In this document: positions 41,910 to 52,046 of the stretch, in pieces | Position numbering within the stretch: position 1 is the stretch's first letter | How the letters are laid out: each line of letters opens with the position of its first letter | Source of the DNA: DATATV01 sp036268615 | GTDB lineage: Bacteria > Actinomycetota > Actinomycetes > Mycobacteriales > Pseudonocardiaceae | Assembly (NCBI GenBank): GCA_036268615.1 | Contig: DATATV010000007.1 | Location: forward strand, 124,001-188,000 | Direction: 5' to 3' | Length of the DNA stretch: 64,000 bases | The notes under the pieces: generated by a model | The model's database searches: none | The model's input: only the letters and a program-made list of their open reading frames with translations | What the model was told of the DNA's origin: nothing | Position numbers and translations under genes: made by a program

Positions 41910-42722
41910 TCACTTCGGCTGCCGGCTGATCAACAGGTTGATGACCGTCGTCGCCTGGTCACATGGCGTCCCGAAAGCCTTCGTTGCGTCCTGCACCTCG
42001 ACCTGGAGCGTGCCGTTCGCCCAGTGCAGGACGCCGATGCAGGTCCAGTTCATCGAGGTGCCGTCGAGATAGACCGTGGTGCCGTCCTTGGTGTAGGTCG
42101 AGGACGGCGTGATCTGGACCTGGCCGGACTGCCAACCGACGGCGATGTTCACCCACGCCGAGTTGGCCTCGATCTGCGTCAACTGCTTGGCGTTCTCATC
42201 CGCGCACTGCAACGCGCCGGTCACCGAGCCCGGGCTGTTGTCGTTGTTGCACTGCGGGTCCGGCGGCGGCGTGTAACCGGCGTCGAACTGCTGCGAGGAC
42301 CACTGGCAGAACTGGCTCCAGCCCTGCTGCCCGCCGGACTTGGTCGGGCTGGTCGCGCCCGCGACGCCGGGATAGTTCAGGTCCTTCCAGCTCAGCAGAC
42401 CGCACAGGTCAACCGGCAGCGTCCCGGCGGAGGACGAGGGCGACGACCCGGACGGCGTCGGCGATGACGGCCCTGGCGCGGATCGCGTCGGCGCGGAGGT
42501 CGGGGCCGGCGCGCCGGGGGCGGGTTGCGCCGATCCGGCGACCTGGGTGCCGCAGGCCGCGAGGCCTACGGCCGCCGCGACCAGCGTGACGATGACGATC
42601 ACCGGTCGCGCCGCGGCCGGCCCGATGCGTCGGCGAACCCCGAAACGTGCGGACAAGTTCCCCAATTCAGCGCGCCTCCCCGCGTGCCGGACCTGCTTCC
42701 CCCACTGCGACTTCGCCCGCAT
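41910..42722 (-). CDS. DUF3558-like secreted lipoprotein
   Basis: The protein is 270 residues from ATG 42722. A long basic N-terminus precedes the hydrophobic stretch and a lipobox VGLAAC (Cys about 57), then a Pro/Ser/Ala linker. The globular part has paired cysteines (DLCGLLSWKDLN, FCQWSS, NWTCIGVL, GTPCDQATTVINLL), as in DUF3558 actinobacterial lipoproteins, whose function is unknown. The start may be internal, as the part before the lipobox is unusually long. Confidence 0.75.
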   Translation of the reverse strand: MRAKSQWGKQVRHAGRRAELGNLSARFGVRRRIGPAAARPVIVIVTLVAAAVGLAACGTQVAGSAQPAPGAPAPTSAPTRSAPGPSSPTPSGSSPSSSAGTLPVDLCGLLSWKDLNYPGVAGATSPTKSGGQQGWSQFCQWSSQQFDAGYTPPPDPQCNNDNSPGSVTGALQCADENAKQLTQIEANSAWVNIAVGWQSGQVQITPSSTYTKDGTTVYLDGTSMNWTCIGVLHWANGTLQVEVQDATKAFGTPCDQATTVINLLISRQPK

Positions 42723-42812
42723 GTTATCGCACTCGGAAGTGCGGCGAGCGTGGATCACCCTCTACTTGGGATACGCGGCCGACCCGCGACAAGTGTGCGG
42801 AATTGGGCGGTT

Positions 42813-45644
42813 CTAGCCGACCTCGTAGCTCACGTCGGTCGCGGCCATTCGCACGGTGAGTTGCGTTCGCGACTTGACTCCCACCTTGCGATAGGCGCGG
42901 CTGAGATTCGCCTCGACCGTCTTCTCGCTGAGGAAAAGACGTTCGGCTATCTGCCGGTTGGTGAGTCCGTTCGCGGCCAGTTGCGCGACCTGCCGTTCGG
43001 CCGGGGTGAACGCGCGCACGCCGGAGGGCACCAGCCTCGGTGGCCGGGTGCCGGTGTCGGCCAGCAGCGCGCCGTGTCGCTCGGCCATCGTGCCGGCGTG
43101 GCATTCCACGGCCAGCTCGACGGTGCGACCGACCGCTTCCAGGCCGCCGCGGCGATCGCCGTTGTCCAGCAGCAGTGTGCCCAGTTTGCCCAACGTGCGG
43201 GCAAGTTCCAGCCGGGCGGCGGAGACCTGGAGCAGGTCGACGGCCTCCCGGAGCAGCCGGATCGCCTCGTCCACCGTGTCGGCGAACAGCGCGGCGCAGC
43301 GCAGCGCGATGCCCACGTGGCGCGGCACGCCGAACGCCCTGGCCAGCCGCAACTGCTCGGTGACCAGTCCGACGCCCTTGCCGGGTTCACCGAGTTGGCG
43401 ATATGCCTCGGCGGCCTGGAGCCGCCAGGTGGTGTCCAGCATGGCCTCGGCGCCCCAGCGTCGGTACAACCGTCCGCAGGCCAACGCCTGGTCCAGTGCG
43501 ACCCGAGACTTTCCCTGTGCCACCAACAGTCTGGTCCGAGCCTCCAGCAACCACAGCTCCCAGACCGTCGCTGGTTCCCGGCCGCCGGCCAGCGGACCCT
43601 GCCGGAGCAGTTCGTCCGCGGCGCTCCACTGCTCCCGTTCCAGCAGGAGGTGGACCTCGGTGGCGTGCAGCACCGGGAGCGCGAGGTTGGGGCCGGTCAC
43701 CTCCGCGGTGCCCAGCTCGACGTGTTCGCCCGCCTGGTCCAGATCCCCGTGCAGATACGCCACCCGGGCAAGGAAACTCCGCACCAACGCGAGCGGGAAG
43801 AGAAGTCCCTTGTGGACAGCGGTGGACAGGGCCCGAGCCAGGTGCGTCTCCGCCTGGTCGAGTCGGTCGCCCACCACCAGTGCGTGCACGGCGACCCAGA
43901 TCGCCGACTTGTCCGGTCGCAGCCGATCCCCGGCGAGGGCCCGGGCCGCCAGGGTGATGGCGTTGTCCGCGGGCTGACCGGCGAAAATCGCCTCCACCGC
44001 GAGATGTGCGTCGGTGACGGCCGCCGACCTGTTGGGCCTGCGCCGGTAGGACGCGAGGTGGCGCAACACGTCGTCGCGGCGAGCGAGATCGGAGCGGGCG
44101 ACGCCGATCAGTTCGGCCTCCAGCTCGGCGGGCAGGTCGGCACTGACCTCGGCCGGCAGGCAGTTGATGGCGTGCGCGAGCAGGTCCGCGGCCTCACCGG
44201 CCGAACCGCTCGCGTTGCAGAACCGGGCCAGACTGTAGGCACACAGGGCTTCCTGCGGCGGCGAATCGGCCAGGGCCAACGCCTCCCGCAGATGGATCTC
44301 CGCCTCGTCCAGCGCGAGTTGGTAGCCCTGACAGTTGCCGAGCAGCCGACTCACCTCGGAGCGCAACCCGGGCGGTGGCGGTTCGTTCCGCGCACGCAGC
44401 AGGAACACGGCGGCGCCACCGGGGGAGCCCTGTTTCCTGGCCTGGTCGGCGGCGGCCAGCAGCACGCTCACCCGGTCGGCGTTCCCGGCCGGGGTGGTGC
44501 GCAACACGTGCGAGGCGATCCGGGCGATCGGCTCGCCGGCCGCGTGCAACACCAGCGCGGCTCGGTCGTGCTGAGCGCTGCGCTCACTGCTGGGCACGAG
44601 CGAGAGCACCACGTCCCGGACGACCGCGTGCACGAACGCCGGCGGGTCGTCCCGGTCGAAGATACCGTTGTGGGTCAACGCTTCCGCAGCCGCTGCCGTG
44701 GTCTCCACCGGCAGGTCGCAGTGCTGGGCGACCAGGGCAAGGCTGGTGTCGTCCCCGAGCACGGCGACCGCGCGGGCGACGATCGCCTCCGCGCTCGGCC
44801 GGCGCCGCAGTCGGCCGGACACGTGCCGCCGGATGGCGTCCGGTCCGGCCGCACGGACGGACGCCACCATCGTCGCGGTCGGCGGTGTGCCGTTGCCGGC
44901 GAGCACCCGTAGCAGTTCGCGGACGAACAGCGGATTGCCACTGGTCACCTCGTGGCAGGCGGCGCTGAACCGCGGATCGGCGCCCTGGCCGAGTTCCTGG
45001 CGGACCAGGTCGGTGACTGCCGCCGGGCTCAGATCGCGCAGCGGCAGCACGGTGGTTTCGTTGGCTCCCAGAATGTCCTCGACCAGCTCGTCGTCGGGCG
45101 CGAACCCCGGCCGGCCGGCGATCACCACGGTCACCGCGATCGAGTCGACCCGGCGGGCCAGAAACCCCAGAAACCGCAACGAAGGTGGGTCGACCCACTG
45201 GACGTCGTCGACCAGGATCACCACCGGGGACAGCTCGCTGAGGTTGACCAACAGCCAGTACAACCCATTGAGCAGCAGGTACACTGATTCCGCGCGCTGC
45301 GGGCCGGCGACGGCCGGTCCGTCCGCCGCGAACAGTGACGCCGTCGAGCCTGCCGTGCCGGTGAACAGGTTCCGCCGGGCTGCCGCGTGCCTGATCAGTG
45401 CCGGTTCGAACAACTGGCGGACCACGCCGAAGGTGAACTCCTGCTCCAATTCCGCACCACGGGCGGACATCACCTGAAAGCCGGCCGTCGTGGCCAGCTC
45501 GCGCACGTGCCGCAGCAGCGTCGTTTTGCCAAGGCCCGCGGCGGCCTCCACCGAGACGACCCCACCGCGACCGGCCGCCAGTTCGGTCAGGGACCGCTCC
45601 AGCACAAGCAGTTCGGATTCACGTTCGAGCAGGGCGTCCCGCAC
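42813..45644 (-). CDS. Large ATP-binding LuxR regulator (LAL family)
   Basis: The protein is 943 residues from GTG 45644 with ribosome site GGGGGGAG. Near the N-terminus is the Walker A AAAGLGKTTLL (about residues 35-45), and a Walker B-type VVILVDDVQWVDPPSL lies near residue 140. A long TPR-like helical region follows. The C-terminal LuxR HTH is FTPAERQVAQLAANGLTNRQIAERLFLSEKTVEANLSRAYRKVGV. LAL proteins are ATP-dependent activators, often pathway-specific. It sits between a lipoprotein gene and a second LuxR regulator that leads to the contractile injection genes. Its target is not fixed by sequence. Confidence 0.9.
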   Translation of the reverse strand: MRDALLERESELLVLERSLTELAAGRGGVVSVEAAAGLGKTTLLRHVRELATTAGFQVMSARGAELEQEFTFGVVRQLFEPALIRHAAARRNLFTGTAGSTASLFAADGPAVAGPQRAESVYLLLNGLYWLLVNLSELSPVVILVDDVQWVDPPSLRFLGFLARRVDSIAVTVVIAGRPGFAPDDELVEDILGANETTVLPLRDLSPAAVTDLVRQELGQGADPRFSAACHEVTSGNPLFVRELLRVLAGNGTPPTATMVASVRAAGPDAIRRHVSGRLRRRPSAEAIVARAVAVLGDDTSLALVAQHCDLPVETTAAAAEALTHNGIFDRDDPPAFVHAVVRDVVLSLVPSSERSAQHDRAALVLHAAGEPIARIASHVLRTTPAGNADRVSVLLAAADQARKQGSPGGAAVFLLRARNEPPPPGLRSEVSRLLGNCQGYQLALDEAEIHLREALALADSPPQEALCAYSLARFCNASGSAGEAADLLAHAINCLPAEVSADLPAELEAELIGVARSDLARRDDVLRHLASYRRRPNRSAAVTDAHLAVEAIFAGQPADNAITLAARALAGDRLRPDKSAIWVAVHALVVGDRLDQAETHLARALSTAVHKGLLFPLALVRSFLARVAYLHGDLDQAGEHVELGTAEVTGPNLALPVLHATEVHLLLEREQWSAADELLRQGPLAGGREPATVWELWLLEARTRLLVAQGKSRVALDQALACGRLYRRWGAEAMLDTTWRLQAAEAYRQLGEPGKGVGLVTEQLRLARAFGVPRHVGIALRCAALFADTVDEAIRLLREAVDLLQVSAARLELARTLGKLGTLLLDNGDRRGGLEAVGRTVELAVECHAGTMAERHGALLADTGTRPPRLVPSGVRAFTPAERQVAQLAANGLTNRQIAERLFLSEKTVEANLSRAYRKVGVKSRTQLTVRMAATDVSYEVG

Positions 45645-45857
45645 GCGATTTCTCCCCCCGACGCCCGCCGTCCGCCCGGCCGGACGTTACCGCCGATACC
45701 GGATCGGGAAACACGACAAGGGTATCCACCGCCCAGGCCAGTGTCGATGGCGCGGACACTATTGGCCGTACGGCGGTGGATACGAATCCCTCGGCGCAAA
45801 TTCTTGCGTTCGGTAATTCCGGGAAAGGCCGAGCTTCCCGCAGCCCGACCTGGGCAA

Positions 45858-46505
45858 CTAGATGAGACCTTCCCGAATCGCGTAGGCAACGGCATGTGTC
45901 CGATTCCGGAGTTGGTACCGGTTGGTCACCGCCTGAAGAATATTGGAAACCGTTCGTGCCGAATATGCGAGTTTCTGGGCGACCTCATTGGTGTCGAGCC
46001 CCTCAGCCACCAGTCGCAGCACGTCCGCCTCCCGCGGCGCGAGCCCGCTGAACGAGATTCCCCGTGGCGCCAGCACATGCCGTTGCAGCCGGGAGACCTG
46101 CTTGAGCAACCGGGTCAGCAGAGCCGGTGGCAGCGCCGACTCCCCGGCCGCCGCCTTCAGCACGGTCTGCGCGAGCCGGGTCGCGGTGGCCTCCCAGCGC
46201 CACACGATGGCGCACACCCCGGCGTCGACCGCGTCCAGCAGATCGTGATCCCCCAGTTCGTTGAGCACCAGTACGGTCCGCTGCCAGCCCTGTCCCCGCA
46301 GCCCCCGGATGGTCGCCCAGGCCGACTCGTCCAGCGCGTCCACCGCGACGATGGCCACCGCGCCCCGCCCGTCGGTGCCGTGGGTGGATTCGTTGGTGTG
46401 GTCGGAAACCAGCCGCAACTCGGGCCTGCTGCGCAGGGCGGCGGTCAGCCCGGCCTGGGAGATCGGGTCACTGGAGATCAGCAGCACGGGCACCGGTGCG
46501 GTCAT
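45858..46505 (-). CDS. LuxR-type regulator with atypical receiver-like domain
   Basis: The protein is 215 residues from ATG 46505. The first 120 residues resemble a response-regulator receiver (VPVLLISSDPISQAGLTAALRSRPELRLV, VAIVAVDALDES), but the usual acidic cluster and phosphoacceptor aspartate pattern are weak, so phosphorylation is doubtful. The C-terminal HTH is LAPREADVLRLVAEGLDTNEVAQKLAYSARTVSNILQAVTNRYQL. It is divergent, across 264 bp, from the large secreted protein that begins the injection-system region and may control it. Confidence 0.85.
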   Translation of the reverse strand: MTAPVPVLLISSDPISQAGLTAALRSRPELRLVSDHTNESTHGTDGRGAVAIVAVDALDESAWATIRGLRGQGWQRTVLVLNELGDHDLLDAVDAGVCAIVWRWEATATRLAQTVLKAAAGESALPPALLTRLLKQVSRLQRHVLAPRGISFSGLAPREADVLRLVAEGLDTNEVAQKLAYSARTVSNILQAVTNRYQLRNRTHAVAYAIREGLI

Positions 46506-46769
46506 CTCGCCGCCGTCCGTACGGCCTTGCGGGTCCCCGGGCGGCCGAGGAGAGTGCGTACGTCGTCTTCCTGGTTCATCAGTGCTACCCCTCACTGTTG
46601 AGTGCTGGTCAGCAACCTACGAGCGTGGGCCGTGCGCCGAAACAGGGGAATCCCTACAGTCGTCCCTACATCTTCGGGGCTCCGCGCTGCGCGATCCGGC
46701 AACCGGCGTTGCGTGCGACGTCGCGTGATCACTCACCGTTTTCGGCGTCGGTGCTGGTGTGCTGCGGTG

Positions 46770-49631
46770 ATGACCCGTCTGCGTCGGTCCGGGCTGCTGC
46801 TGTCCGGAGTACTCGCCCTGGCCCTGCTCGCCGCGTTCGTCCCGGGACCGGCCGCGGTCGGTGCCGGCCAGCTGACCGGCACCCGGTTCCAGCTGGTCTC
46901 GGTCGGCAGCGACGGCACCGCGGCGACCGCCCAGAGCGGGCAGCCCGCGCTGGCCGCAGACGGCGAGTACACCGCGTTCGTGTCCGCCTCCGACCTGCCG
47001 GTCAGCGCGTCGGTGACCCAGCAGGGCGAGGCCAACCAGTACCGGGTCTACGTGCGCAACCGGTTGTCCGGCACCACCACGCTGGTGGGCGATCAGACCG
47101 GCGACGACACGACCGCGCCGAGCATCTCCGGGGACGGCCGACTGGTGGCCTATCAGGACGGGATCGGTGCCGTGCACGAGGGCCAGATCGACGTGGCGGA
47201 CCGGCAGGCCACCGGCCAGGGTGCGTTCGACGCAGCCGGGAACCTGGTCGTCAGCCAGGTGACCGACAACGCCGGAGATCCGCACTACCAACAGATCATG
47301 GCCTGCCCGTTCCACCTTGGTGCCGACACCGGCCCGGTGCGCTGCGGCCCGCAGCTGTCGGCGGACGGCAGCACGCTGGCCTATCCCGCCGAGCTGACCC
47401 CGGTGGGCTACGGCGTGGCCCGGATGATCGACGACCAGACCGAAGGGCTCAACGCCGATGGTGACCTGCTGGACTTCGTTCCCGAGGACGAGATGCCGGC
47501 CGGCGGCACCGGGGAACGGTCGGAGTTGCTGAGCTTTGTCAACGAGATCCCCACCGCCATCCAGTTCCTCGGTCCGCCGACGGTGAGCGGGCCGTTCGGG
47601 ATCGACTCGATCCAGTGCGGCGACGGAGCCGCCGCCGCCTTCGGCACGTTGCGACCCGACCAGGCGTGCACGCTCTCGATCAGCGTCGACATGGATCAGG
47701 CGTGTGCGGCGGCCGGTGCGGGCGCGGTGCTGTCCGGTGACCTGATCACCGACGCCGTCACCCCGGACGGCCAGTCGGACACCAAGCTGGTCGCCGAATG
47801 CCCGACGGTGCCGGCGGAATCCTTCGCGCCCAACTGCCCGGCCCCGCCCCCCGGCCTGACACCGCAGCCCGCGCCGACTGCCGGCATCGACAATCGTGGC
47901 AACCCGCTGGTCGACTTCGGCCAACTGGAGGTGGGTGCGCCGGTGGTCGTGCAGGTACCGGTGACCGGTGCGGGCCAACTGACCCTCGCTATCACGGACT
48001 GCGCCCTCCAGCTGATCGATCCGAACACCGCGCGGTTGGCCGACCCGGTGTCGCCGGACCTGCCGCCACCCTGCCAGCAGGGCGAGCAACTGGGCATCGT
48101 GACCAGCGAGGGGACGACACCCACCTCGTGCACGGGCTACGTGCTGGTCGATCCCCAGCAGGTGGCGCCCGGCGCCGCGCTGCTGACGGTCGGGCCGCCG
48201 GGGGAGGACGCCAAGCAGGCAACATATCTGTCGGTCACCGGGGTGCGCAGCGTGGTGGTCGTCCGGCACGGCCCCGACTTCGCCGCGTCGGCCGGGGTCG
48301 TCGCCAGTGTCGACGGTGCGGGTGTGCCGCTGCCCGGTGCGGGCCAGCCGAGCCTGTCGGCCACCGGCCGTTATCTGACCTTCAGCGCGGTCGCGGCGCC
48401 GGCCCGGGCCGGCGTGGGTACTGAGGTCTGGCGACACGACAACAACGCGACCGGCGAAACCGATCAATCCGGCGACGACACCGACCAGCCCGCGTCGACC
48501 GAACTCGTCTCCTGCCTGCCCGGTACCGGCAGCTGCCAACCGGCGACCGACGCGGGCGCCCCGGCCATCTCCGGCGACGGCTCGCGGATCGCCTTCACCG
48601 CGACCAACGGCTCCGGGCCACCCCAGGTCTACGTCCGGGACATCGGCGCGGACAGCACCCGACTGGTGTCCTCGACGAAGGGTCTGGGCGTGACCGCCGG
48701 TGACCTGCCCAGCGAGTCGCCGGCGATCTCCCAGGACGGCAGCACGGTCGCCTTCGACTCCACCGCCCGCAACCTGTTGGCCCAGCCGGCGACCGGCGAG
48801 GCCACCAACGTCTACCTGGCCGGACTCGGACCCGGCTCGACCGCGCTGACCGCGGTGTCCGCCACCGGCAACAGTCTCACCGACGGCAGCACGCTGGCCG
48901 AACCGTCGCTGGACGCGCACGGCCGGCTGCTGGCCTTCCCCGGCGAGGCGGACCTCACCCCGGCCGGTCCATCCGATGTGGACAGTGTGTACACGTTCGA
49001 GCGGTTCGGTCCGCTCACGGCTGATCCCGGTGCGGTGGCCTACGGCTCGTTGCTGTCGGGGTTGCCGGCGCAGAGTCGCGGCATCACGGTGACGGATGCC
49101 GGGCCGGGCCCGACGACGGTCACCGGCGTCGACCTGACCGGCCCGTATCGGATGGTCACCGACACGTGTCAGCAGGCCGTGCTGCATGCCGGACAGCAGT
49201 GCCAACTGGCGGTGGACTTCACGCCGAGCACGGTCGGCACGTTACCCGGCCTGCTGACCGTGGCCACCGGGGACGACGGCGAGGCGGACGGCGACCTGAC
49301 CGTCGGACTGACCGCCACGGTCACCACGCCGACCGTGCCGCTGCTCACCGTGTCGCCCTCGGTCGCGACCGGCGGCCAGGTCGTGCGCGCCACCGGCATC
49401 GCCTTCCCGATCGGCGACGGGGTGAAGCTGTCCTGGAGTCCGGGCATCGGCACGGTGAGCACGACCACTGACGCCGCCGGCGGATTCACCGTGGACCTGG
49501 TCATCCTGCCGGACGACGAGTTGGGGACGCGCACTCTCGTCGCCACCGGGCCGGCCGGGAATGTGTTGGCCACCAGCACGTTTCTGATCGATCCCAGCCC
49601 GCAGGAGCCGCCGTTCCACAGGAATCCGTGA
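46770..49631 (+). CDS. Large secreted beta-propeller/Ig-like protein upstream of the eCIS genes
   Basis: The protein is 953 residues from ATG 46770; a GTG one codon earlier is possible. A signal peptide (SGLLLSGVLALALLAAFVPGPAAVGAG) is followed by PD40/TolB-like repeats (QPALAADGEYTAFVSASDLP, APSISGDGRLVAYQDG, APAISGDGSRIAFTATNGSGPPQVYVRD). Near residue 750 comes a choice-of-anchor-D-type Ig domain (AYGSLLSGLPAQSRGITVTDAG), and an IPT-like domain is last. There is no sortase or membrane anchor. It is probably extracellular. Whether it belongs to the injection system or is only adjacent is unknown. Confidence 0.75.
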   Translation: MTRLRRSGLLLSGVLALALLAAFVPGPAAVGAGQLTGTRFQLVSVGSDGTAATAQSGQPALAADGEYTAFVSASDLPVSASVTQQGEANQYRVYVRNRLSGTTTLVGDQTGDDTTAPSISGDGRLVAYQDGIGAVHEGQIDVADRQATGQGAFDAAGNLVVSQVTDNAGDPHYQQIMACPFHLGADTGPVRCGPQLSADGSTLAYPAELTPVGYGVARMIDDQTEGLNADGDLLDFVPEDEMPAGGTGERSELLSFVNEIPTAIQFLGPPTVSGPFGIDSIQCGDGAAAAFGTLRPDQACTLSISVDMDQACAAAGAGAVLSGDLITDAVTPDGQSDTKLVAECPTVPAESFAPNCPAPPPGLTPQPAPTAGIDNRGNPLVDFGQLEVGAPVVVQVPVTGAGQLTLAITDCALQLIDPNTARLADPVSPDLPPPCQQGEQLGIVTSEGTTPTSCTGYVLVDPQQVAPGAALLTVGPPGEDAKQATYLSVTGVRSVVVVRHGPDFAASAGVVASVDGAGVPLPGAGQPSLSATGRYLTFSAVAAPARAGVGTEVWRHDNNATGETDQSGDDTDQPASTELVSCLPGTGSCQPATDAGAPAISGDGSRIAFTATNGSGPPQVYVRDIGADSTRLVSSTKGLGVTAGDLPSESPAISQDGSTVAFDSTARNLLAQPATGEATNVYLAGLGPGSTALTAVSATGNSLTDGSTLAEPSLDAHGRLLAFPGEADLTPAGPSDVDSVYTFERFGPLTADPGAVAYGSLLSGLPAQSRGITVTDAGPGPTTVTGVDLTGPYRMVTDTCQQAVLHAGQQCQLAVDFTPSTVGTLPGLLTVATGDDGEADGDLTVGLTATVTTPTVPLLTVSPSVATGGQVVRATGIAFPIGDGVKLSWSPGIGTVSTTTDAAGGFTVDLVILPDDELGTRTLVATGPAGNVLATSTFLIDPSPQEPPFHRNP

Positions 49632-49683
49632 TCCGGTCAACGGATCACCGCCGGCTTCAGTAATACTCCACAAAGGTCGGCAG

Positions 49684-50295
49684 TCAGGGGGCTTCGGTGA
49701 TCCGGCCGCGCGGCCGGCGGTCCGACCGGGTCGGTCGGCCGCCGGTGGAGGGCGCGGCCGAGGGGACCGGACGCAGGTGGAACTCACCGGGCGGCGGAGC
49801 CAGTTCGGTTCGGGTCACCGGGATCAGCGGCGCGATCACCAGCAGTTCCAACGCCGTCCGGGTGAGCTGATCGACACCGGCCGGGCGCGCGTCGTCGGGT
49901 GCGCAGCGCAGCGGCACCACCTGGTCGGTGCCGGCCAGCGAGCCGGCCAGACAGTCCGCCGGGATCGTCGCGTCCTCGGCGCCCGCGAGCAGGATCGCAC
50001 CGAGCAGTTCGTGTTCGGTCGGCTCGGCGTCGTCCTGGACCCAGGCGGTGAGCAGGTATCGCAGCCGGTACCGACGGATCGGCTGCCGTCGGCCGACCAC
50101 AGCGCCGTCGGTGCCCCTGATGTCCTCGGCGTAGCCGGTGAGGCTGGCGATGTCCTCCCGGATGTCGAACAGGAAGCCGTGCACCAGCGGGCCACCCGGC
50201 TGCCGTTCCGGCGGTCGACCGAACCGGACCTCCGTGCCCTCGGGCAGACAGCGGGCCAGCCACGCGCGCAGCGAGAGATCGACGTCCTGGATCAC
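49684..50295 (-). CDS. Pvc16/DUF4255-like CIS sheath-terminator protein
   Basis: The protein is 203 residues from GTG 50295. The first 170 residues have the DUF4255 pattern (VDLSLRAWLARCLPEGTEVRFGRPPERQPGGPLVHGFLFDIREDI, YRLRYLLTAWVQDDAEPTEHELLGAILLA). In contractile injection systems this family caps the end of the tube and sheath. The Pro/Arg-rich tail is poorly conserved. It is the only eCIS gene here on the minus strand, divergent from the sheath gene. Confidence 0.8.
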   Translation of the reverse strand: MIQDVDLSLRAWLARCLPEGTEVRFGRPPERQPGGPLVHGFLFDIREDIASLTGYAEDIRGTDGAVVGRRQPIRRYRLRYLLTAWVQDDAEPTEHELLGAILLAGAEDATIPADCLAGSLAGTDQVVPLRCAPDDARPAGVDQLTRTALELLVIAPLIPVTRTELAPPPGEFHLRPVPSAAPSTGGRPTRSDRRPRGRITEAP

Positions 50296-50474
50296 CGTCT
50301 CATCCTGGTCCGTCGAGGGCGGCCGGTGGCTGGCGAGTGCGCACCGCGGGTTGCCGAATCCGGTGCGTCATCACGCAGTCGAGTGTGCGCGACCTGCGTG
50401 TGGTTCACGCCTTCGGCGCGGGGTCGCCGACTGCCAGGCTCTTCCTGTCCGAGCTGTCCAGCCTGGAGGGATCG

Positions 50475-52016
50475 ATGCCCAGCTATCTGTCGCCCGGTGT
50501 GTACGTGGAGGAGGTCTCCTCCGGGTCCCGCCCGATCGAGGGCGTCGGCACCGCCCTGTGTGCCTTCGTCGGTTTCACCGAACGCGGTCCGGCCAACGAA
50601 CCGGTCCTGGTGACCAACTGGACCCAGTACACCGCCACATTCGGGTCCTTTGCCGACGGTGCCTACCTGCCGATGTCGGTCTACGGCTACTTCCTCAACG
50701 GCGGCGGTTCCGCCTACGTCGTCAGCGTCGGCGTGCTCGGTCGCGGCGACGCGGGCGGCGACGAGCCGCCGGCGCTGTCCTCGGCCCAGATCTCCGCCGC
50801 CGCGGACAACGGCCGGGCCGCGTTCGTGGTGCGGGCCCTGGCGGCGGGCACCGAGCAGGAGATCTCGGTGGATGTCGCGGACGCGACCGAGCCCGCCGAG
50901 GACAACTTCAAACTCGTGGTCACCCGGGGCGAGACGGTCGAGACGTTCGACAACCTGACCACCCGGCGCGGCGCCACCAACGTGGTGACGGCGGTGCGTC
51001 AGCAGTCCAAGCTGGTGCGCATCGAGGAGCCCGGAACCGGTTCGGTTGCCGTGCCACGCAAAGGTGCGCGCTTCGTGCTCGCGGTCGACGACCCGCCGCG
51101 GATTCCGGCGGTCACCCCCGACCACTATGTCGGTGATTCGAGCGCCCGGACCGGGTTCGCCGGCCTGGAGACGATCGAGGACGTGACCATGCTGTGCGTC
51201 CCGGACGCGATGTCGGCCTACCAGGCCGGCGTGCTGGACGACGAGGGCCTGAAGTCGGTGCACCTGGCGATGATCGCGCACTGCGAGCTGATGGGTGACC
51301 GGGTCGCCGTGCTCGACCCGCCGCCGGGTCTCGGCCCGCAGCGGATCAAGGAGTGGCGCACCGACATCGCCGGTTATGACTCGAAGTACGCCACGCTGTA
51401 CTACCCGTGGATCAAGGTGATGGACCCGCTGCGCGGCCGGGCCGAGTTCATTCCGCCCAGCGGTCATATGGCCGGTGTGTGGGCGCGCACCGATGCCACC
51501 AGGGGAGTGCACAAGGCGCCGGCCAACGAGGTTGTCCGTGGCGTGATCGCGCTGGAGACCGGGATGACCCGTGGCGAGCACGACCAGCTCAACCCGATCG
51601 GGGTGAACTGCATCCGCGCGTTCCCCGGCCAGGGTATCCGGATCTGGGGCGCGCGCACGCTTTCCAGCGATCCGGAGTGGCGCTACCTCAACGTGCGGCG
51701 GCTGTTCAACTTCGTCGAGAAGTCGATCCTGTCCGGCACCAACTGGGTGGTGTTCGAGCCCAACGACCGGTTCCTCTGGGAGCGGGTGAACCGGACGATC
51801 AGCTCGTTCCTGCGGCGGGTGTGGCGCAGCGGCGCGCTGTTCGGCGGCTCGCCGGAGGAGGCGTTCTACGTCAAGTGCGACGCCGAGAACAACCCGCCGG
51901 AGAACATCGACGTCGGCATCCTCACCGTCGACGTGGGCATCGCGCCGGTCAAGCCGGCCGAGTTCGTGGTGTTCCGGGTGTCCCAGCTGGCCCAAGGCGC
52001 CGAACTCGCCGAGTAG
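50475..52016 (+). CDS. Contractile injection system sheath protein
   Basis: The protein is 513 residues from ATG 50475 (ribosome site GGAGGG). The N-terminus MPSYLSPGVYVEEVSSGSRPIEGVGTALCAFVGFTERGP is the phage tail-sheath signature, and the C-terminal domain (PIGVNCIRAFPGQGIRIWGARTLSSDPEWRYLNVRRLFNFVEKSI) is highly conserved in eCIS sheaths. The middle domain, residues about 90-200, is more variable. It forms the contracting outer cylinder. Longer frames to 50337 lack a ribosome site. Confidence 0.95.
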   Translation: MPSYLSPGVYVEEVSSGSRPIEGVGTALCAFVGFTERGPANEPVLVTNWTQYTATFGSFADGAYLPMSVYGYFLNGGGSAYVVSVGVLGRGDAGGDEPPALSSAQISAAADNGRAAFVVRALAAGTEQEISVDVADATEPAEDNFKLVVTRGETVETFDNLTTRRGATNVVTAVRQQSKLVRIEEPGTGSVAVPRKGARFVLAVDDPPRIPAVTPDHYVGDSSARTGFAGLETIEDVTMLCVPDAMSAYQAGVLDDEGLKSVHLAMIAHCELMGDRVAVLDPPPGLGPQRIKEWRTDIAGYDSKYATLYYPWIKVMDPLRGRAEFIPPSGHMAGVWARTDATRGVHKAPANEVVRGVIALETGMTRGEHDQLNPIGVNCIRAFPGQGIRIWGARTLSSDPEWRYLNVRRLFNFVEKSILSGTNWVVFEPNDRFLWERVNRTISSFLRRVWRSGALFGGSPEEAFYVKCDAENNPPENIDVGILTVDVGIAPVKPAEFVVFRVSQLAQGAELAE

Positions 52017-52046
52017 CGGTCCCGCCGAACGCGGAAGGAACAAGAG

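Noticed and set aside
46602..46769. An N-terminal extension of the large secreted protein.
   Set aside because: The extra residues have no ribosome site and would place the clear signal peptide inside the protein.
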